Source: Lysinibacillus capsici (lineage in GTDB: Bacteria; Bacillota; Bacilli; Bacillales_A; Planococcaceae). From it: a DNA stretch of 64,000 nucleotides. Location: the NCBI RefSeq assembly GCF_003367505.1, contig NZ_PXXX01000006.1, forward strand, positions 171,118 through 235,117, given 5' to 3'. How positions within the stretch are numbered: position 1 is the first letter of the stretch; the number at the start of each line of letters is the position of its first letter. Positions 7,729 through 18,002 of the stretch are shown here, one piece after another. The notes beneath the pieces are model-generated. The model ran no database searches, had not been told where the DNA came from, and worked only from the letters and a program-made list of their open reading frames with translations. A program made the translations under genes and the position numbers.

Positions 7729-9096
7729 TTGGCAGACACAATTAAAGAGACAAATAAGTTAAGTCTATTCCATTTAACATGGCCAATCTTCTTAGAAGTT
7801 TTTCTATTTATGTTGATGGGACTAGCCGATACTTTTATGCTCAGTGCTTTATCAGATAATGCTGTATCAGGAGTAGGTGCAGCCAATCAATATATCCATA
7901 TTGCCATCTTGATTCTGGAGGTAGTGGGCAATGGTGCATCTATTGTTGTTTCTCAGTATTTAGGCTCCAAACGCTTTTTTGAAGCGGCCAAGATCTCGGC
8001 GTTAGCGGTCACGATGAATTTGGTCGTTGGGCTTTTAATGAGTATTTTATTTTTCTTCTTTGCGAGACATTTAATGACAATGATGAACTTGCAGGGAGAA
8101 GTACTCCACTATGCACAAAGTTACTTAGCCATCATTGGGAGTTTTATTTTCCTACAGGCTATTATTAATGCACTCGCTGCAATTATTCGTGTACATGGTT
8201 GGACAAAACAAACTATGTACGTTTCGCTTGGCATGAACGTCTTACATGTTGTGCTAAACTACGGTCTTATTTTTGGGAATTTAGGTTTACCAGAGCTTGG
8301 TGTGAAAGGAGCGGCTATTTCCTCTGTCATTAGTCGCGGATTAGCCGTCCTAGTATTTTTCTGGTTGCTGTATCAGGTAATGGAAGTGCGCGTAAAGTTA
8401 CAATATTTTTTTGAGTATTCAAAGGAATATGTGAGAAAAATATTAAACATTGGTTTACCATCTGCGTTTGAACAGGTACTTTATCAATTTTGCCAAATCA
8501 TCTTTTTATATTATGCGACTTACTTAGGAGCAGAAACACTAGCAGCACGACAATATGCTATGAATATTTCGATGTTTACGTATTTATTTGCAATTGCCAT
8601 TGGTACAGGAACAGCCATTATTATTGGTCGTCATGTAGGTGCAGGAGAAAAAGATGAGGCGTATCATCAGCTATGGAAAAGTGTTCGTGCAGCATTTGCT
8701 TTTACGATTATTATGGTCGCAGTCGTTACGCTATTCCGTAAGCCACTTATGCAGGTATTTACTGATAATCCAGAAGTCATTAAGATTGGGGCATCCGTGT
8801 TAGCATTAAGTATTTTGCTAGAGACTGGTCGCACAATGAATATCGTTGTCATTAACTCTTTACGCGCTTCTGGGGATGCTAGATTCCCTGTGAAAATTGG
8901 TTTTCTATCAATGGTTTGCATGAGCCTGCCGCTTGGCTATTTATTTGTCTTTGTATTGGATTGGGGCTTGGTCGGAATTTGGCTAGCCATTTCAGCAGAT
9001 GAATGGGTGCGGGCAATTATCGTATACTTTAGATGGAAAAGTCGTAAATGGGAGCGTTATGCTCTTGTATCACCGAACGACAAAAAGGAGGCATAG
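7729..9096 (+). CDS. MATE family multidrug/sodium efflux transporter
   Basis: A membrane antiporter of about 455 residues with twelve predicted helices in two homologous halves, as in MatE proteins. Examples are the LTWPIFLEVFLFMLMGLADTFM first helix and the second-half NIGLPSAFEQVLYQF. It probably exports cationic drugs or metabolites using sodium or protons. The start is set at TTG 7729 because the only ribosome site, AGGAG (7713-7717), is 11 bases away. GTG 7720 would be almost on top of it. The gene ends two bases before the rlmA start, and the AAGGAGG of rlmA lies inside its last codons, suggesting a shared transcript. Confidence 0.9.
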   Translation: MADTIKETNKLSLFHLTWPIFLEVFLFMLMGLADTFMLSALSDNAVSGVGAANQYIHIAILILEVVGNGASIVVSQYLGSKRFFEAAKISALAVTMNLVVGLLMSILFFFFARHLMTMMNLQGEVLHYAQSYLAIIGSFIFLQAIINALAAIIRVHGWTKQTMYVSLGMNVLHVVLNYGLIFGNLGLPELGVKGAAISSVISRGLAVLVFFWLLYQVMEVRVKLQYFFEYSKEYVRKILNIGLPSAFEQVLYQFCQIIFLYYATYLGAETLAARQYAMNISMFTYLFAIAIGTGTAIIIGRHVGAGEKDEAYHQLWKSVRAAFAFTIIMVAVVTLFRKPLMQVFTDNPEVIKIGASVLALSILLETGRTMNIVVINSLRASGDARFPVKIGFLSMVCMSLPLGYLFVFVLDWGLVGIWLAISADEWVRAIIVYFRWKSRKWERYALVSPNDKKEA

Positions 9097-9098
9097 AA

Positions 9099-9932
9099 AT
9101 GGGCGCATTATCGAAACGTGCTATCGGGGCGGCATTAATGGATCAACATATCACCCTTTTTGCTTGTCCAATCTGTCAGCAATCAATGCATGTCTATGAG
9201 CAGGGGAGATTGGTTTGTACTTCTAACCATTCCTTTGATATTGCGAAACAAGGCTATGTCAATATGCTGACACATAACGCCGCTTCTAAATATAGTAAGA
9301 GCCTTTTTGAATCCCGCAAGGCTGTTATTGATAGTGGGATTTATGATGCTGTAGAAGCCCGAATCGGTGAGCTTATAAGCTCTGCAAAAACGGTGCTCGA
9401 TACTGGTTGTGGAGAGGGCTCACATTTAGCTCGCATTATGAATGATAGAGATCATGGTATTGGCGTTGGAATTGACATAGCGAAGGAGGGCATTTTGGCT
9501 GCAGCACGTCATTATCCTCAACAAATTTGGTGTGTAGGGGATTTAGCTAAAAGTCCATTTGCTCAAGCGAGTTTCGATGCCATTTTAAATATATTATCGC
9601 CAGCAAATTATGAGGAGTTTAAACGACTTCTTACACCGAATGGCTGTCTTGTGAAGGTTGTACCGCAAAGTGGTTATTTGCGGGAACTGCGTGCTCAATT
9701 ATATGCAGATTCAAACAAGGAAACTTACTCTAATGAACAAATTGTAGCTCGTTTTCAAGATAGTTTTCGTGAGGTAAACGTAGAACGCGTAACGTATACT
9801 TTACCGCTTTCAGAAGGGCTAGTACCCGCGCTATTAGAGATGACACCAATGGGGTGGCATAAAGCAGAACAAACAGCCGTTGAACTAAATCAAATCACGA
9901 TTGATGTGGATCTATTAGTAGGGAAGGTTTAA
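9099..9932 (+). CDS. rlmA: 23S rRNA (guanine-N1)-methyltransferase, RlmA family
   Basis: S-adenosylmethionine-dependent methyltransferase that modifies a guanine in the helix 35 region of 23S rRNA. The N-terminal zinc finger reads CPIC...CTSNHSFD (about residues 24-46) and is followed by KQGYVNML, a hallmark of RlmA(I)/RlmA(II). The Rossmann motif VLDTGCGEGSHLA starts near residue 101. In Gram-positives the RlmA(II)/TlrB branch methylates G748 and affects tylosin-type macrolides, and which branch this is cannot be told by eye. Start ATG 9099 follows AAGGAGG. The longer frame back to 9048 runs into the MATE gene and lacks a site. Confidence 0.88.
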   Translation: MGALSKRAIGAALMDQHITLFACPICQQSMHVYEQGRLVCTSNHSFDIAKQGYVNMLTHNAASKYSKSLFESRKAVIDSGIYDAVEARIGELISSAKTVLDTGCGEGSHLARIMNDRDHGIGVGIDIAKEGILAAARHYPQQIWCVGDLAKSPFAQASFDAILNILSPANYEEFKRLLTPNGCLVKVVPQSGYLRELRAQLYADSNKETYSNEQIVARFQDSFREVNVERVTYTLPLSEGLVPALLEMTPMGWHKAEQTAVELNQITIDVDLLVGKV

Positions 9933-10011
9933 GTTGGTCACCTGCAATTGCAGTATACTGGTCTTTTCGATTACAATGGGAATAACTATTGAATAAGGTA
10001 GGAATGTAACA

Positions 10012-10614
10012 GTGTATAAACTAGCAGCAAATGTTGTCAAAGTAATATTAAAATTAATGGGTTCAAAGGCTCGTGTATACGGAGAAGAAAACTTGCCGAA
10101 AGAGGGTGGGTTTATTATAGCTTGTACACATACTGGCTATGTGGATATTTTAAACCTTGGTGTAGCCATGTACCCTCGTGAAATTCACTTTATGGCGAAG
10201 AAGCAATTATTTGAAATGAAAGGGCTTGGCTGGCTTGTTAAGCATTTAAATGCTTTTCCGGTAGACCGTGATAATCCTGGACCAAGCGTGATTAAAATTC
10301 CTTCGCAGTTATTGAAGGAAGGTAAAATTGTAGGGATTTTCCCCTCTGGGACACGTAGTGCAGAAGGAACAGATTTAAAACAAGGGGCTATTACCATTGC
10401 ACAGTTGGCAAAGGCGCAAATTGTTCCAGCTGCTTATGTTGGTGCACGTAATGTGGGTGATGTAATGAAGCGAGGCAAAGGCTATTTAATTTATGGTGAG
10501 CCTTTTTATGTAACAGGCAAGGGTAAAGAAGGTCGTGAGCAGTTTACTCAACACCTTGAGCATGAATTAGTTGCTCTAACAGAAGAACTACAGAAACGTA
10601 TTCCCGTAAAATAA
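10012..10614 (+). CDS. plsC: 1-acyl-sn-glycerol-3-phosphate acyltransferase
   Basis: Membrane-associated acyltransferase that turns lysophosphatidic acid into phosphatidic acid in phospholipid synthesis. It carries the PlsC motif I HTGYVD (HX4D, about residues 41-46), motif III FPSGTRSAEG and motif IV VPAAYVG. At 200 residues it is the short, single-domain bacterial form. GTG start after AAGGTAGGAATG. It stands alone, followed by a weak hairpin. Confidence 0.9.
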   Translation: MYKLAANVVKVILKLMGSKARVYGEENLPKEGGFIIACTHTGYVDILNLGVAMYPREIHFMAKKQLFEMKGLGWLVKHLNAFPVDRDNPGPSVIKIPSQLLKEGKIVGIFPSGTRSAEGTDLKQGAITIAQLAKAQIVPAAYVGARNVGDVMKRGKGYLIYGEPFYVTGKGKEGREQFTQHLEHELVALTEELQKRIPVK

Positions 10615-10623
10615 AAGCAAACG

Positions 10624-10656
10624 GCACTCAGAATCAAATTGATTTTGAGTGCTTTG
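10624..10656 (+). terminator. Probable weak terminator after plsC
   Basis: Stem GCACTCA (10624-10630) and TGAGTGC (10646-10652) encloses a second AATCA/TGATT stem. The tail is only TTTGTTGT, so read-through into the phosphatase gene is possible. Confidence 0.5.
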
Positions 10657-10674
10657 TTGTAGGAGGAAAATAAA

Positions 10675-11136
10675 ATGATTCGAGTACTTTTCGTATGTTT
10701 AGGTAATATCTGTCGCTCACCCATGGCTGAGGCGGTCATGCGCGACATGGTGAAGAAAGAGCATTTAGAAGATAAAATTGAAGTGGATTCCGCTGCTACT
10801 AGCTCATGGCATATTGGCGAACCTCCACATAGAGGTACACAGGATAAGCTTAGGGAATATGGTATTTCTACAATAGATATGCAAGGTCGACAATTACAAA
10901 AGTCTGATTTTGAAAAGTTTGCTTATATTATTGGAATGGATGAAAGCAATATTCGTAATATCCGCACAATACTAGGCAATCCAAACTCGCCAAAGATTTT
11001 TCGTTTTTTAGATTTAACAGCGCATCGTAAGGATGTCCCGGATCCTTATTATACAGGTGATTTTCAGGAAACCTATGAATTGGTGCAAGAAGGCTGTCGG
11101 GCATTGCTAGCAAAAATTAAACAAGAGCTGTTGTAA
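10675..11136 (+). CDS. Low-molecular-weight protein tyrosine phosphatase
   Basis: A 153-residue cytoplasmic phosphatase with the N-terminal loop CLGNICRS (Cys8, Arg14, the CX5R motif) and the general acid DPYY near residue 123. Length and motif order are those of LMW-PTPs such as Bacillus YfkJ. Start ATG follows TAGGAGGAAAATAAA. It lies 60 bp after plsC with only a weak terminator between. No tyrosine kinase or capsule genes are nearby, so its substrate cannot be inferred. Confidence 0.92.
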   Translation: MIRVLFVCLGNICRSPMAEAVMRDMVKKEHLEDKIEVDSAATSSWHIGEPPHRGTQDKLREYGISTIDMQGRQLQKSDFEKFAYIIGMDESNIRNIRTILGNPNSPKIFRFLDLTAHRKDVPDPYYTGDFQETYELVQEGCRALLAKIKQELL

Positions 11137-11337
11137 GATGGCGCTAAAATCGTAAATTTTAACAGCCATTTTTTTAGAAAAATGCTACCTTAAACATTGG
11201 TATATCTAGCTTTGTAAGCATCATTGTGTTATTATTTGCAGAGTAAAGATACGATAAGTATTTAATTACCATTTACAGATATACAACTGTGTATCTATTA
11301 TTTTTATAAATTTATCTTTTGAAAGAGAGTGGAAACA

Positions 11338-12057
11338 ATGGGTCGTAAGTGGAACAATATTAAAGAAAAGAAAGCGTCTAAAGATCAAAGCACAAGCCGT
11401 ATTAATGCAAAATTTGGGCGAGAAATTTATGTGGCAGCTAAATCAGGCGAACCAGATCCAGAGTCAAACCGTGCACTTAAAGTAGTGCTTGAACGCGCAA
11501 AAACATACAGTGTTCCAAAACATATTATAGAAAAAGCCATTGATAAAGCAAAAGGTGGCGGTGATGAAAGCTTTGATGAATTACGTTATGAAGGCTTTGG
11601 ACCAGCCGGCACAATGATTATCGTGGATGCTTTAACAAACAATGTAAATCGTACAGCATCAGATGTACGTGCAGCATTTGGTAAAAATAACGGCAATATG
11701 GGTGTCAGTGGATCTGTAGCTTATATGTTCGATTCAACAGCAGTTATTGGCTTAGAAGGTAAAACCGCTGATGAAGTACTAGAGATTTTAATGGAAGCTG
11801 ATATTGATGCTCGCGATATTCTAGAAGAGGAAGAAGCGGTAATTATTTATGCAGAGCCAGACCAATTCTTTGCGACACAAGAAGCATTAAAGGCTGCGGG
11901 CGTAGAAGAATTTACAGTAGCAGAGCTTTCTATGTTGCCTCAAACAGAAGTGACTTTAACTGGCGACGATGTAGCGAAGTTTGAAAAACTAATTGATGCA
12001 TTAGAAGATTTAGAAGATGTACAAAATGTTTTCCACAATGCAGATTTAGGCGAATAA
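11338..12057 (+). CDS. YebC/PmpR (TACO1) family protein, YeeI-like
   Basis: A 239-residue protein starting [13 protein letters not shown], with [13 protein letters not shown] and [18 protein letters not shown], all conserved in the YebC family. Members were long annotated as transcription regulators. More recent work links the family to translation of proline-rich stretches. The shorter basic N-terminus resembles the YeeI branch. Start ATG 11338 is chosen over GTG 11329, since GAAAGAGAGTGG is well spaced. Standalone gene ending in a strong terminator. Confidence 0.9.
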   Translation: MGRKWNNIKEKKASKDQSTSRINAKFGREIYVAAKSGEPDPESNRALKVVLERAKTYSVPKHIIEKAIDKAKGGGDESFDELRYEGFGPAGTMIIVDALTNNVNRTASDVRAAFGKNNGNMGVSGSVAYMFDSTAVIGLEGKTADEVLEILMEADIDARDILEEEEAVIIYAEPDQFFATQEALKAAGVEEFTVAELSMLPQTEVTLTGDDVAKFEKLIDALEDLEDVQNVFHNADLGE

Positions 12058-12074
12058 ATATTAACAAAATGAGT

Positions 12075-12105
12075 AAACCAGTAGCATTTAAGCTACTGGT
12101 TTTTA
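12075..12105 (+). terminator. Rho-independent terminator after the YebC-like gene
   Basis: Stem AAACCAGTAGC (12075-12085) and GCTACTGGTTT (12092-12102), then T-rich DNA. Confidence 0.9.
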
Positions 12106-12121
12106 ATTAGGGAGGAAAACG

Positions 12122-13417
12122 ATGCAGACTGCTTTAGCCATTATTTTATTTTTAGTCACATTATTTTTTGTCATAGTGCAACCACGAAAACTATCAATTG
12201 GCTGGTCAGCCTGTATAGGAGCAGCTATTGCGCTATTAATAGGTGTAGTAACCTGGCAGGATGTGTTAGAGGTAACGGGGATTGTTTGGAATGCAACGCT
12301 ATCATTTATTGGTATTATTTTAATTTCACTCATCTTAGATGAAATTGGCTTTTTCGAATGGGCTGCTCTACATATGGCACGACTTGCAAAGGGAAGTGGA
12401 ATTCGCTTATTTGTTTATATTAGTTGCCTTGGAGCTGTTGTATCGGCTTTGTTTGCGAACGATGGGGGTGCTTTAATTCTAACGCCGATCGTTTTAGCGA
12501 TGGTGAGAAAACTGAACTTGAGTGAAAAAATGATCTTTCCATTTATTATTGCAAGTGGATTTATAGCAGATACAACCTCGTTACCGTTCGTTATTAGCAA
12601 TTTAACGAATATCGTATCCGCTGACTTTTTCGATATAGGCTTTATAGATTATGCAGTTCATATGCTTGTACCGAATTTCTTTTCGTTAGTGGCAAGTATA
12701 GTAGTACTTTACATTGTTTTTCGCCGTTCCATACCACAACATTATTCTCTTGAGGCCGTTGAGCAACCAAGTCAGGCAATCCGAGATCCCAAATTATTTT
12801 CGATCGCTTGGTATGTAATTGGGATTCTATTAGTGGGCTTCGTAGCTGGTGAGGTTTTACACATCCCTGTATCTTTTATTTTATGTGGGGTCGCTGCAAT
12901 ATTCTTATGGCTAGCACAGCGTAGCTCTGTGGTAGATACAAAAAGAGTTGTAAAAGGAGCGCCATGGAGTATTGTGTTCTTCTCAATTGGCATGTATGTG
13001 GTTGTCTATGGGTTAAAAAATGTAGGGATGACAGGAATGTTAGCAAATTTATTTGAACTTGCTATACAACAGGGCTTCGTAGTAGCAACGATGACAATGG
13101 GATTTGTCGCTGCCATTTTGTCTGCTGTCATGAACAATTTACCTACTGTTATGATAGATGCTTTGGCGATTTCAGAAACCAGCGCATCGGGCATGATGAA
13201 AGAGGGACTGATTTATGCAAATATAATTGGTACGAATTTAGGTCCAAAAATGACACCGATTGGTTCACTGGCAACATTGCTATGGCTTCATATATTAGCC
13301 CAGAAAGGCATTAAAATTAGCTGGGGACAATATTTTAAAATCGGTGTTATTCTTACCATCCCGACACTGTTCGTCACTTTAATTGCATTAATTATTTGGA
13401 TATGCTTAATATCATAG
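12122..13417 (+). CDS. arsB: Arsenical efflux pump membrane protein, ArsB family
   Basis: A 431-residue polytopic membrane protein of the ArsB/NhaD ion transporter group. Landmarks are [16 protein letters not shown] and [17 protein letters not shown], the paired conserved hairpins of ArsB, and the final [20 protein letters not shown]. It would extrude arsenite or antimonite. No arsR, arsC or acr3 gene lies beside it, so it lacks the usual ars operon and may be constitutive or regulated from elsewhere. A related anion transporter role cannot be excluded. Start ATG after AGGGAGGAAAACG. Confidence 0.85.
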   Translation: MQTALAIILFLVTLFFVIVQPRKLSIGWSACIGAAIALLIGVVTWQDVLEVTGIVWNATLSFIGIILISLILDEIGFFEWAALHMARLAKGSGIRLFVYISCLGAVVSALFANDGGALILTPIVLAMVRKLNLSEKMIFPFIIASGFIADTTSLPFVISNLTNIVSADFFDIGFIDYAVHMLVPNFFSLVASIVVLYIVFRRSIPQHYSLEAVEQPSQAIRDPKLFSIAWYVIGILLVGFVAGEVLHIPVSFILCGVAAIFLWLAQRSSVVDTKRVVKGAPWSIVFFSIGMYVVVYGLKNVGMTGMLANLFELAIQQGFVVATMTMGFVAAILSAVMNNLPTVMIDALAISETSASGMMKEGLIYANIIGTNLGPKMTPIGSLATLLWLHILAQKGIKISWGQYFKIGVILTIPTLFVTLIALIIWICLIS

Positions 13418-13499
13418 ATTTATTGTCGAAATAGTTGAAAAAATAGTACAATAGGAACTATTAAGATATTAGTATATCAGTATATTAAAGGAGGAAAGT

Positions 13500-15248
13500 A
13501 TGCGAGCGACAGGCAAATTAAGCAATAAAATAGTGTTAATGTCATTGGTAATGTTAGTGGCTTTGTTATCTTTTTTCGTTATAACAACTATCTACACAGC
13601 AAAATCATCTGTTAATAAAACCATGGGAACACAGGCAGTTGCAGTTGCTGAGAATATTGCAAAACATCTAAATGCTGCTGAATATGAACAACTCTCAAAG
13701 GAACCAAAAGAATCTGAGTTATATTGGCGACTTCGAGAAGAGCTCAACGAATTACGTGAAATAAATGGTGTTCTCTATGCCTATACTTTCGCAGTACCAC
13801 AGGAAGATAAAAAGGTACGTTTTTTAGTGGACGGTATGCCAGCAGATGATCAAGAAAATGCTGGAGCTATAGGAGATGAGTCCTCCACCACATACTACAA
13901 GGATATTGAAAAGGTAAAGAATACAGGAAGTTATTATTCCGCTATTTTACATAGTGATTTTGGAGATTATTTATCTGGTACTGTTCCATTAAAGGATGAG
14001 GCAGGGAATACTGTTGCCTTTGTTGGGGTCGATATAGAAGCAACAGAGGTAAGCAATGTTGCGAATGCCGTATTAACGGCTATTTTACCTGCATTAATTA
14101 TTGTCATATTAGCTTTAACAGGTATTGTTATGTTCATCCTATATCGTTATATTAATGGAGCGTTAAAACCTCTTGCACATTTAGGTGATGCAGCACAAAG
14201 TTTTGCTCAAGGTGATATTGCTAAGGCAACGATAGCAGTGGAGAAAATCCAGCTAAAAGGAGCAAATGAAATTACAATATTTGCACAATCCTTCAGAGAA
14301 TCACTACAAAAATTAAAAGAAACTTTCCATACGATTCAACAACGCACATTTGCTTTACAAAATGTTGTTCAAAAAATTGATGAGACTTCTCAGCATGTGG
14401 AAGAATCAAACGCTCAAATTGCAGATCGAATTATTGAAATTGCTGCTGGTAGTGAGCAACAGCAGCAAAATAATCAAGAGGTTGTATTAACTATGAATGA
14501 GATGTCGATTGGTATTCAACGACTGGCTGATACAACTTCAGAAATTGCAGAGTCATCATCAGCAATGACGGGACTTGTGGAAACAAGTGTTAGTCATTCT
14601 CAAGAAGTTGTATCTCAAATTCAAAACGTAGAATCTTCTGTTTTACGTACGGCTAATCATGTCGAGGAAATGGGTGATAAGTTCCGATCAATTGAAGAGA
14701 TGGTGACCATCATTACGAGTATTGCGGATCAAACCAACCTACTAGCTTTAAACGCGGCAATAGAAGCAGCTAGAGCAGGAGAAGCTGGTAAAGGATTTGC
14801 GGTCGTGGCAGATGAAGTTCGTAAACTTGCAGAGATGTCTAAAGCATCTGCTGACGAAATACACATGCATTTAGAAAGCTTTAAGAAAATTACTGATCGA
14901 GCGTTACAAGAGATGGCTAGTAGTACCATAGATGTACAGGCAGGCAATAAAGCAGTGCAACACATAGGTGAAAGTCTAGAGAAAATATTGCAATCTGTCC
15001 TTGAGGTGAATAATAAAATTCAAGATGACTCTGCTGTCATTGAAGAAATGTCAGCAGGCTCTGAGGAAGTATTAGCTACTACCGAACAGATGAATGCTAT
15101 TGCGAAGCATAGTGTCCTAGGAACAAAGGAAGTAGCAACTGCCTCAGATTTACAAGTAACGATGGTTTCTGAATTAAATGAAGTTGTAACAATATTAGAT
15201 CAAACATCGAAAGAGGTTATAGAAACGATTAATACATTTAAATTATGA
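13500..15248 (+). CDS. Methyl-accepting chemotaxis protein (receptor 1)
   Basis: A 582-residue chemoreceptor. A short cytoplasmic start and helix (about residues 10-33) lead into an extracellular sensor of about 155 residues with Cache-like features ([34 protein letters not shown]). A second helix follows (about 190-218), then a HAMP region and a long coiled-coil signalling domain. Its hairpin tip reads [20 protein letters not shown], the CheA/CheW contact site, and it continues into [16 protein letters not shown]. The ligand is unknown. Start ATG after AAAGGAGGAAAGT. Its own terminator follows, so it is transcribed separately from the next receptor. Confidence 0.95.
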   Translation: MRATGKLSNKIVLMSLVMLVALLSFFVITTIYTAKSSVNKTMGTQAVAVAENIAKHLNAAEYEQLSKEPKESELYWRLREELNELREINGVLYAYTFAVPQEDKKVRFLVDGMPADDQENAGAIGDESSTTYYKDIEKVKNTGSYYSAILHSDFGDYLSGTVPLKDEAGNTVAFVGVDIEATEVSNVANAVLTAILPALIIVILALTGIVMFILYRYINGALKPLAHLGDAAQSFAQGDIAKATIAVEKIQLKGANEITIFAQSFRESLQKLKETFHTIQQRTFALQNVVQKIDETSQHVEESNAQIADRIIEIAAGSEQQQQNNQEVVLTMNEMSIGIQRLADTTSEIAESSSAMTGLVETSVSHSQEVVSQIQNVESSVLRTANHVEEMGDKFRSIEEMVTIITSIADQTNLLALNAAIEAARAGEAGKGFAVVADEVRKLAEMSKASADEIHMHLESFKKITDRALQEMASSTIDVQAGNKAVQHIGESLEKILQSVLEVNNKIQDDSAVIEEMSAGSEEVLATTEQMNAIAKHSVLGTKEVATASDLQVTMVSELNEVVTILDQTSKEVIETINTFKL

Positions 15249-15255
15249 TTAGTTT

Positions 15256-15306
15256 AGAACTATTTCTCTATAAGCTTATGTCTTGTGGAGAAATAGTTCT
15301 TTTTAT
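15256..15306 (+). terminator. Rho-independent terminator between the two chemoreceptors
   Basis: Perfect 13-bp stem AGAACTATTTCTC (15256-15268) and GAGAAATAGTTCT (15288-15300), followed by TTTTA. Confidence 0.9.
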
Positions 15307-15465
15307 TTTTGGCATTTAAAAATTTAACTGGAGATTAGCATAAAACAAACCATATTAAGGGAAATAAGAAAATAATTTGTGCTTTACCCATTGTGAAAAC
15401 TTTCAAACCATAACATAATATAAAGTAATATATTGTTGAACGAAGAAAATAGGGGGGGCTAAAGT

Positions 15466-17208
15466 ATGAAGTTTTTACGTTCAATACAGGGGAAATTGAT
15501 TATTATTTCATTGGCACTACTAATTATTCCAAGTTTAATAATTGGTATAGTTAGTTATGGTAAGGCTAAGAATGGGATGGAGGATATAGGAGAACAGGTA
15601 CTTTACAATAGTGTTGAATCTGCTTTGCAATTAATCGAGCTCGCAAACGAGAGTGTTGAAAAGGGTGACATACCCTTAGAGGTTGCACAGGAACGAGTAA
15701 GAGAAGCATTTCTTGGTCCGAAAGATAGCGAAGGAAAACGGCCTATTAATTATCCGGGTGATTTAGGGGAATATGGCTATATCTATGTGTTGGATGATAA
15801 GGGAACATTAACAACACATCCAACACGAGAAGGAGATAATCTTTGGAATGATCAAGATAGCAGTGGCAATTACTTTATTCGAGAAGTAACTGAAAAGGCA
15901 CTTGATGGTGGTGGTTTTACACAATATGAATTTGAACTACCAGGTCAGGATGTCTTAGCGGATAAAATTATTTATTCTGAGAAAGATCCACATTGGGGAT
16001 GGATTATTGCATCAGGTACATATATGCAGGATTTTAATGCAGAGGCGAATTCTTTATTGCTAGTAATTGGTTTGACATTAGTAGGTGCCATAATTATTGG
16101 GACAATCGTTGTCATTCTTGTATCAAGACATCTGGCATTACCAGTTCAAAAATTATCTAAACGTGTACGTGAAGTAGCAAAAGGGAATTTAACGGTTGAA
16201 ATTGAGCATTTACAGCGCTCGGATGAAATAGGACAGTTAAATGATGGCTTTAATGAAATGGTACAACAACTTAAAACACTTATTTCAGATGTGGAGGAAG
16301 CGATTGTAGAAATACAATCAACTTCAGCAAATTTAACCGCAGTAGCTGAAGAGACAAATGCCTATGGTGATGAAATCGTCAAAGCAATCAATGAAGTATC
16401 CAAGGGTGCAGTCAAGCAAGCATCTGATGCAGAGGATACAAACCGAACGGCTATCGAGTTTGCGCAGCAAATAGAAGGATTGCATGATAAAAATGAATTA
16501 ATGTTAGATGCCTCACAGCATATGAAAAAATCAAATGAAGAAGGCCTAGTCAATTTAGAAAGCTTAAAGGATAAGTCGCGGGAGTCTTCAACTCTCGTTC
16601 AGAATATTCAGTCTGTATTTGGTAGTCTAATTGTCAAGGTACGTGAAATTGAAGGCATCGTGGGGACGATTACGGAGATTTCAGATCAAACGAATTTACT
16701 TGCACTTAATGCCTCTATTGAAGCAGCAAGAGCGGGTGAACATGGTAAAGGATTCGCAGTTGTCGCGGAAGAGGTACGTAAACTTGCTGATCAAACCTCT
16801 GTAGCAACTGAGCTAGTACGCACGACGCTAAAAGGCATTGAAAGTGAAACAAACTTAGTCAATGGAGAAATGCAGAAAACCCATATCATTGTAAGTCAAC
16901 AAAATGATTCTGTCATGGTAACAGAATCATCCTTTAAAGAAATTAAATTAGCTGTTGAAAAAATCATAGCCATTATAGGCGATACAACAGATAGCGTAGA
17001 ATATTTAAATAGCTCTAAGAATACGATTATGCAATCGATTGAAAGCATTGCGATGATTAGTGAAAAGAATGCTGCTGCGTCTGAAGAGGTAACAGCATCT
17101 GTAGATGAGCAACAACGCGCAATACAACTCGTTAGCGAATCTTCCAATGATTTAACTGATGAAATATCTGCCTTACAGGAGTCTATTAAACGATTTATAT
17201 TGAGATAA
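15466..17208 (+). CDS. Methyl-accepting chemotaxis protein with single Cache sensor (receptor 2)
   Basis: A 580-residue receptor. The first helix is at about residues 9-27. An extracellular sCache_2-type sensor carries [17 protein letters not shown] and [18 protein letters not shown], as in receptors for small organic acids. The second helix is at about 197-217, and HAMP follows at [19 protein letters not shown]. The signalling hairpin is [19 protein letters not shown] followed by [19 protein letters not shown]. The sensor differs from receptor 1, so the neighbours probably detect different ligands. Start ATG after AGGGGGG. A terminator follows. Confidence 0.95.
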   Translation: MKFLRSIQGKLIIISLALLIIPSLIIGIVSYGKAKNGMEDIGEQVLYNSVESALQLIELANESVEKGDIPLEVAQERVREAFLGPKDSEGKRPINYPGDLGEYGYIYVLDDKGTLTTHPTREGDNLWNDQDSSGNYFIREVTEKALDGGGFTQYEFELPGQDVLADKIIYSEKDPHWGWIIASGTYMQDFNAEANSLLLVIGLTLVGAIIIGTIVVILVSRHLALPVQKLSKRVREVAKGNLTVEIEHLQRSDEIGQLNDGFNEMVQQLKTLISDVEEAIVEIQSTSANLTAVAEETNAYGDEIVKAINEVSKGAVKQASDAEDTNRTAIEFAQQIEGLHDKNELMLDASQHMKKSNEEGLVNLESLKDKSRESSTLVQNIQSVFGSLIVKVREIEGIVGTITEISDQTNLLALNASIEAARAGEHGKGFAVVAEEVRKLADQTSVATELVRTTLKGIESETNLVNGEMQKTHIIVSQQNDSVMVTESSFKEIKLAVEKIIAIIGDTTDSVEYLNSSKNTIMQSIESIAMISEKNAAASEEVTASVDEQQRAIQLVSESSNDLTDEISALQESIKRFILR

Positions 17209-17217
17209 TATCTTTCA

Positions 17218-17246
17218 GGGTGCTTGCTTAACAAGCATCCTTTTCT
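17218..17246 (+). terminator. Rho-independent terminator after receptor 2
   Basis: Nine-base-pair stem GGGTGCTTG (17218-17226) and CAAGCATCC (17232-17240) with one G-T pair, followed by TTTTCTTTTT. Confidence 0.85.
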
Positions 17247-17285
17247 TTTTATCATCGTTAATAAAAGGTAAAGGAGGAATGATTT

Positions 17286-17861
17286 GTGAGAAGGTGGCTG
17301 ATGACAATTGGTGTTATTTTAATCAGTATTGGAATCGTTCTTTATATTTGGCTGGGAAAAGAAATTGATCAGGGTATGGAACCGAATGCCAATGGTTCAG
17401 CTGATTATATGATTATATTGGGAGCAAAAGTAAGGCCAGGTGGTGTACCATCGCTTTCATTAAAAAGTAGATTAGAGGTGGCTGTTCCATACTTAACAAA
17501 ATACCCACATGTTAAGGTCATTGTGTCAGGTGGACAAGGACCTGATGAAGATCGTACAGAGGCATCTGTAATGCAAGACTATTTGGAACAGCATGGCATC
17601 GATGCCGCGAGAATTATCATAGAAGATCAATCTACATCTACTTATGAAAATTTAGTATTCTCTAAAGAATTATTACCACAAGAAACAAAGAAAATTACCA
17701 TCGTTTCAAATGACTTTCATTTGAAACGTGCAAAATATCTTGCTGAATCGTTAGATTTTGAAGTAGATGTTCTATCGGCAAGAACACCCAAATCAGTAGA
17801 GGCAAAATTAAGAATAAGAGAAAGAGCTGCGTTATTAAAAACATATATTGTGGGCTATTAA
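17286..17861 (+). CDS. YdcF/SanA-like DUF218 membrane-anchored protein
   Basis: A 191-residue protein with one N-terminal helix (residues 4-23) and an outward DUF218 domain. Motifs are YMIILGAKV, VIVSGGQGPDEDRTEA, ESTSTYENL-like QSTSTYENLVFSKELL and IVSNDFHLKRA. These define the YdcF/SanA/ElyC group. Members affect envelope integrity and vancomycin tolerance in other bacteria, and the biochemical function here is unknown. GTG start after AAAGGAGGAATGATTT. Confidence 0.85.
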   Translation: MRRWLMTIGVILISIGIVLYIWLGKEIDQGMEPNANGSADYMIILGAKVRPGGVPSLSLKSRLEVAVPYLTKYPHVKVIVSGGQGPDEDRTEASVMQDYLEQHGIDAARIIIEDQSTSTYENLVFSKELLPQETKKITIVSNDFHLKRAKYLAESLDFEVDVLSARTPKSVEAKLRIRERAALLKTYIVGY

Positions 17862-18002
17862 AACAACAACGCCATTATATTTAGGAACCGCTTCTTTCTC
17901 AAAAAAATCATGGAACAGAAAAGAGATAATTGTTTCTTAATAGATTCTATTTGGCATATAATAGAAATATTACGGGGTATAGGACAGAAAGAGGGGACTT
18001 TA

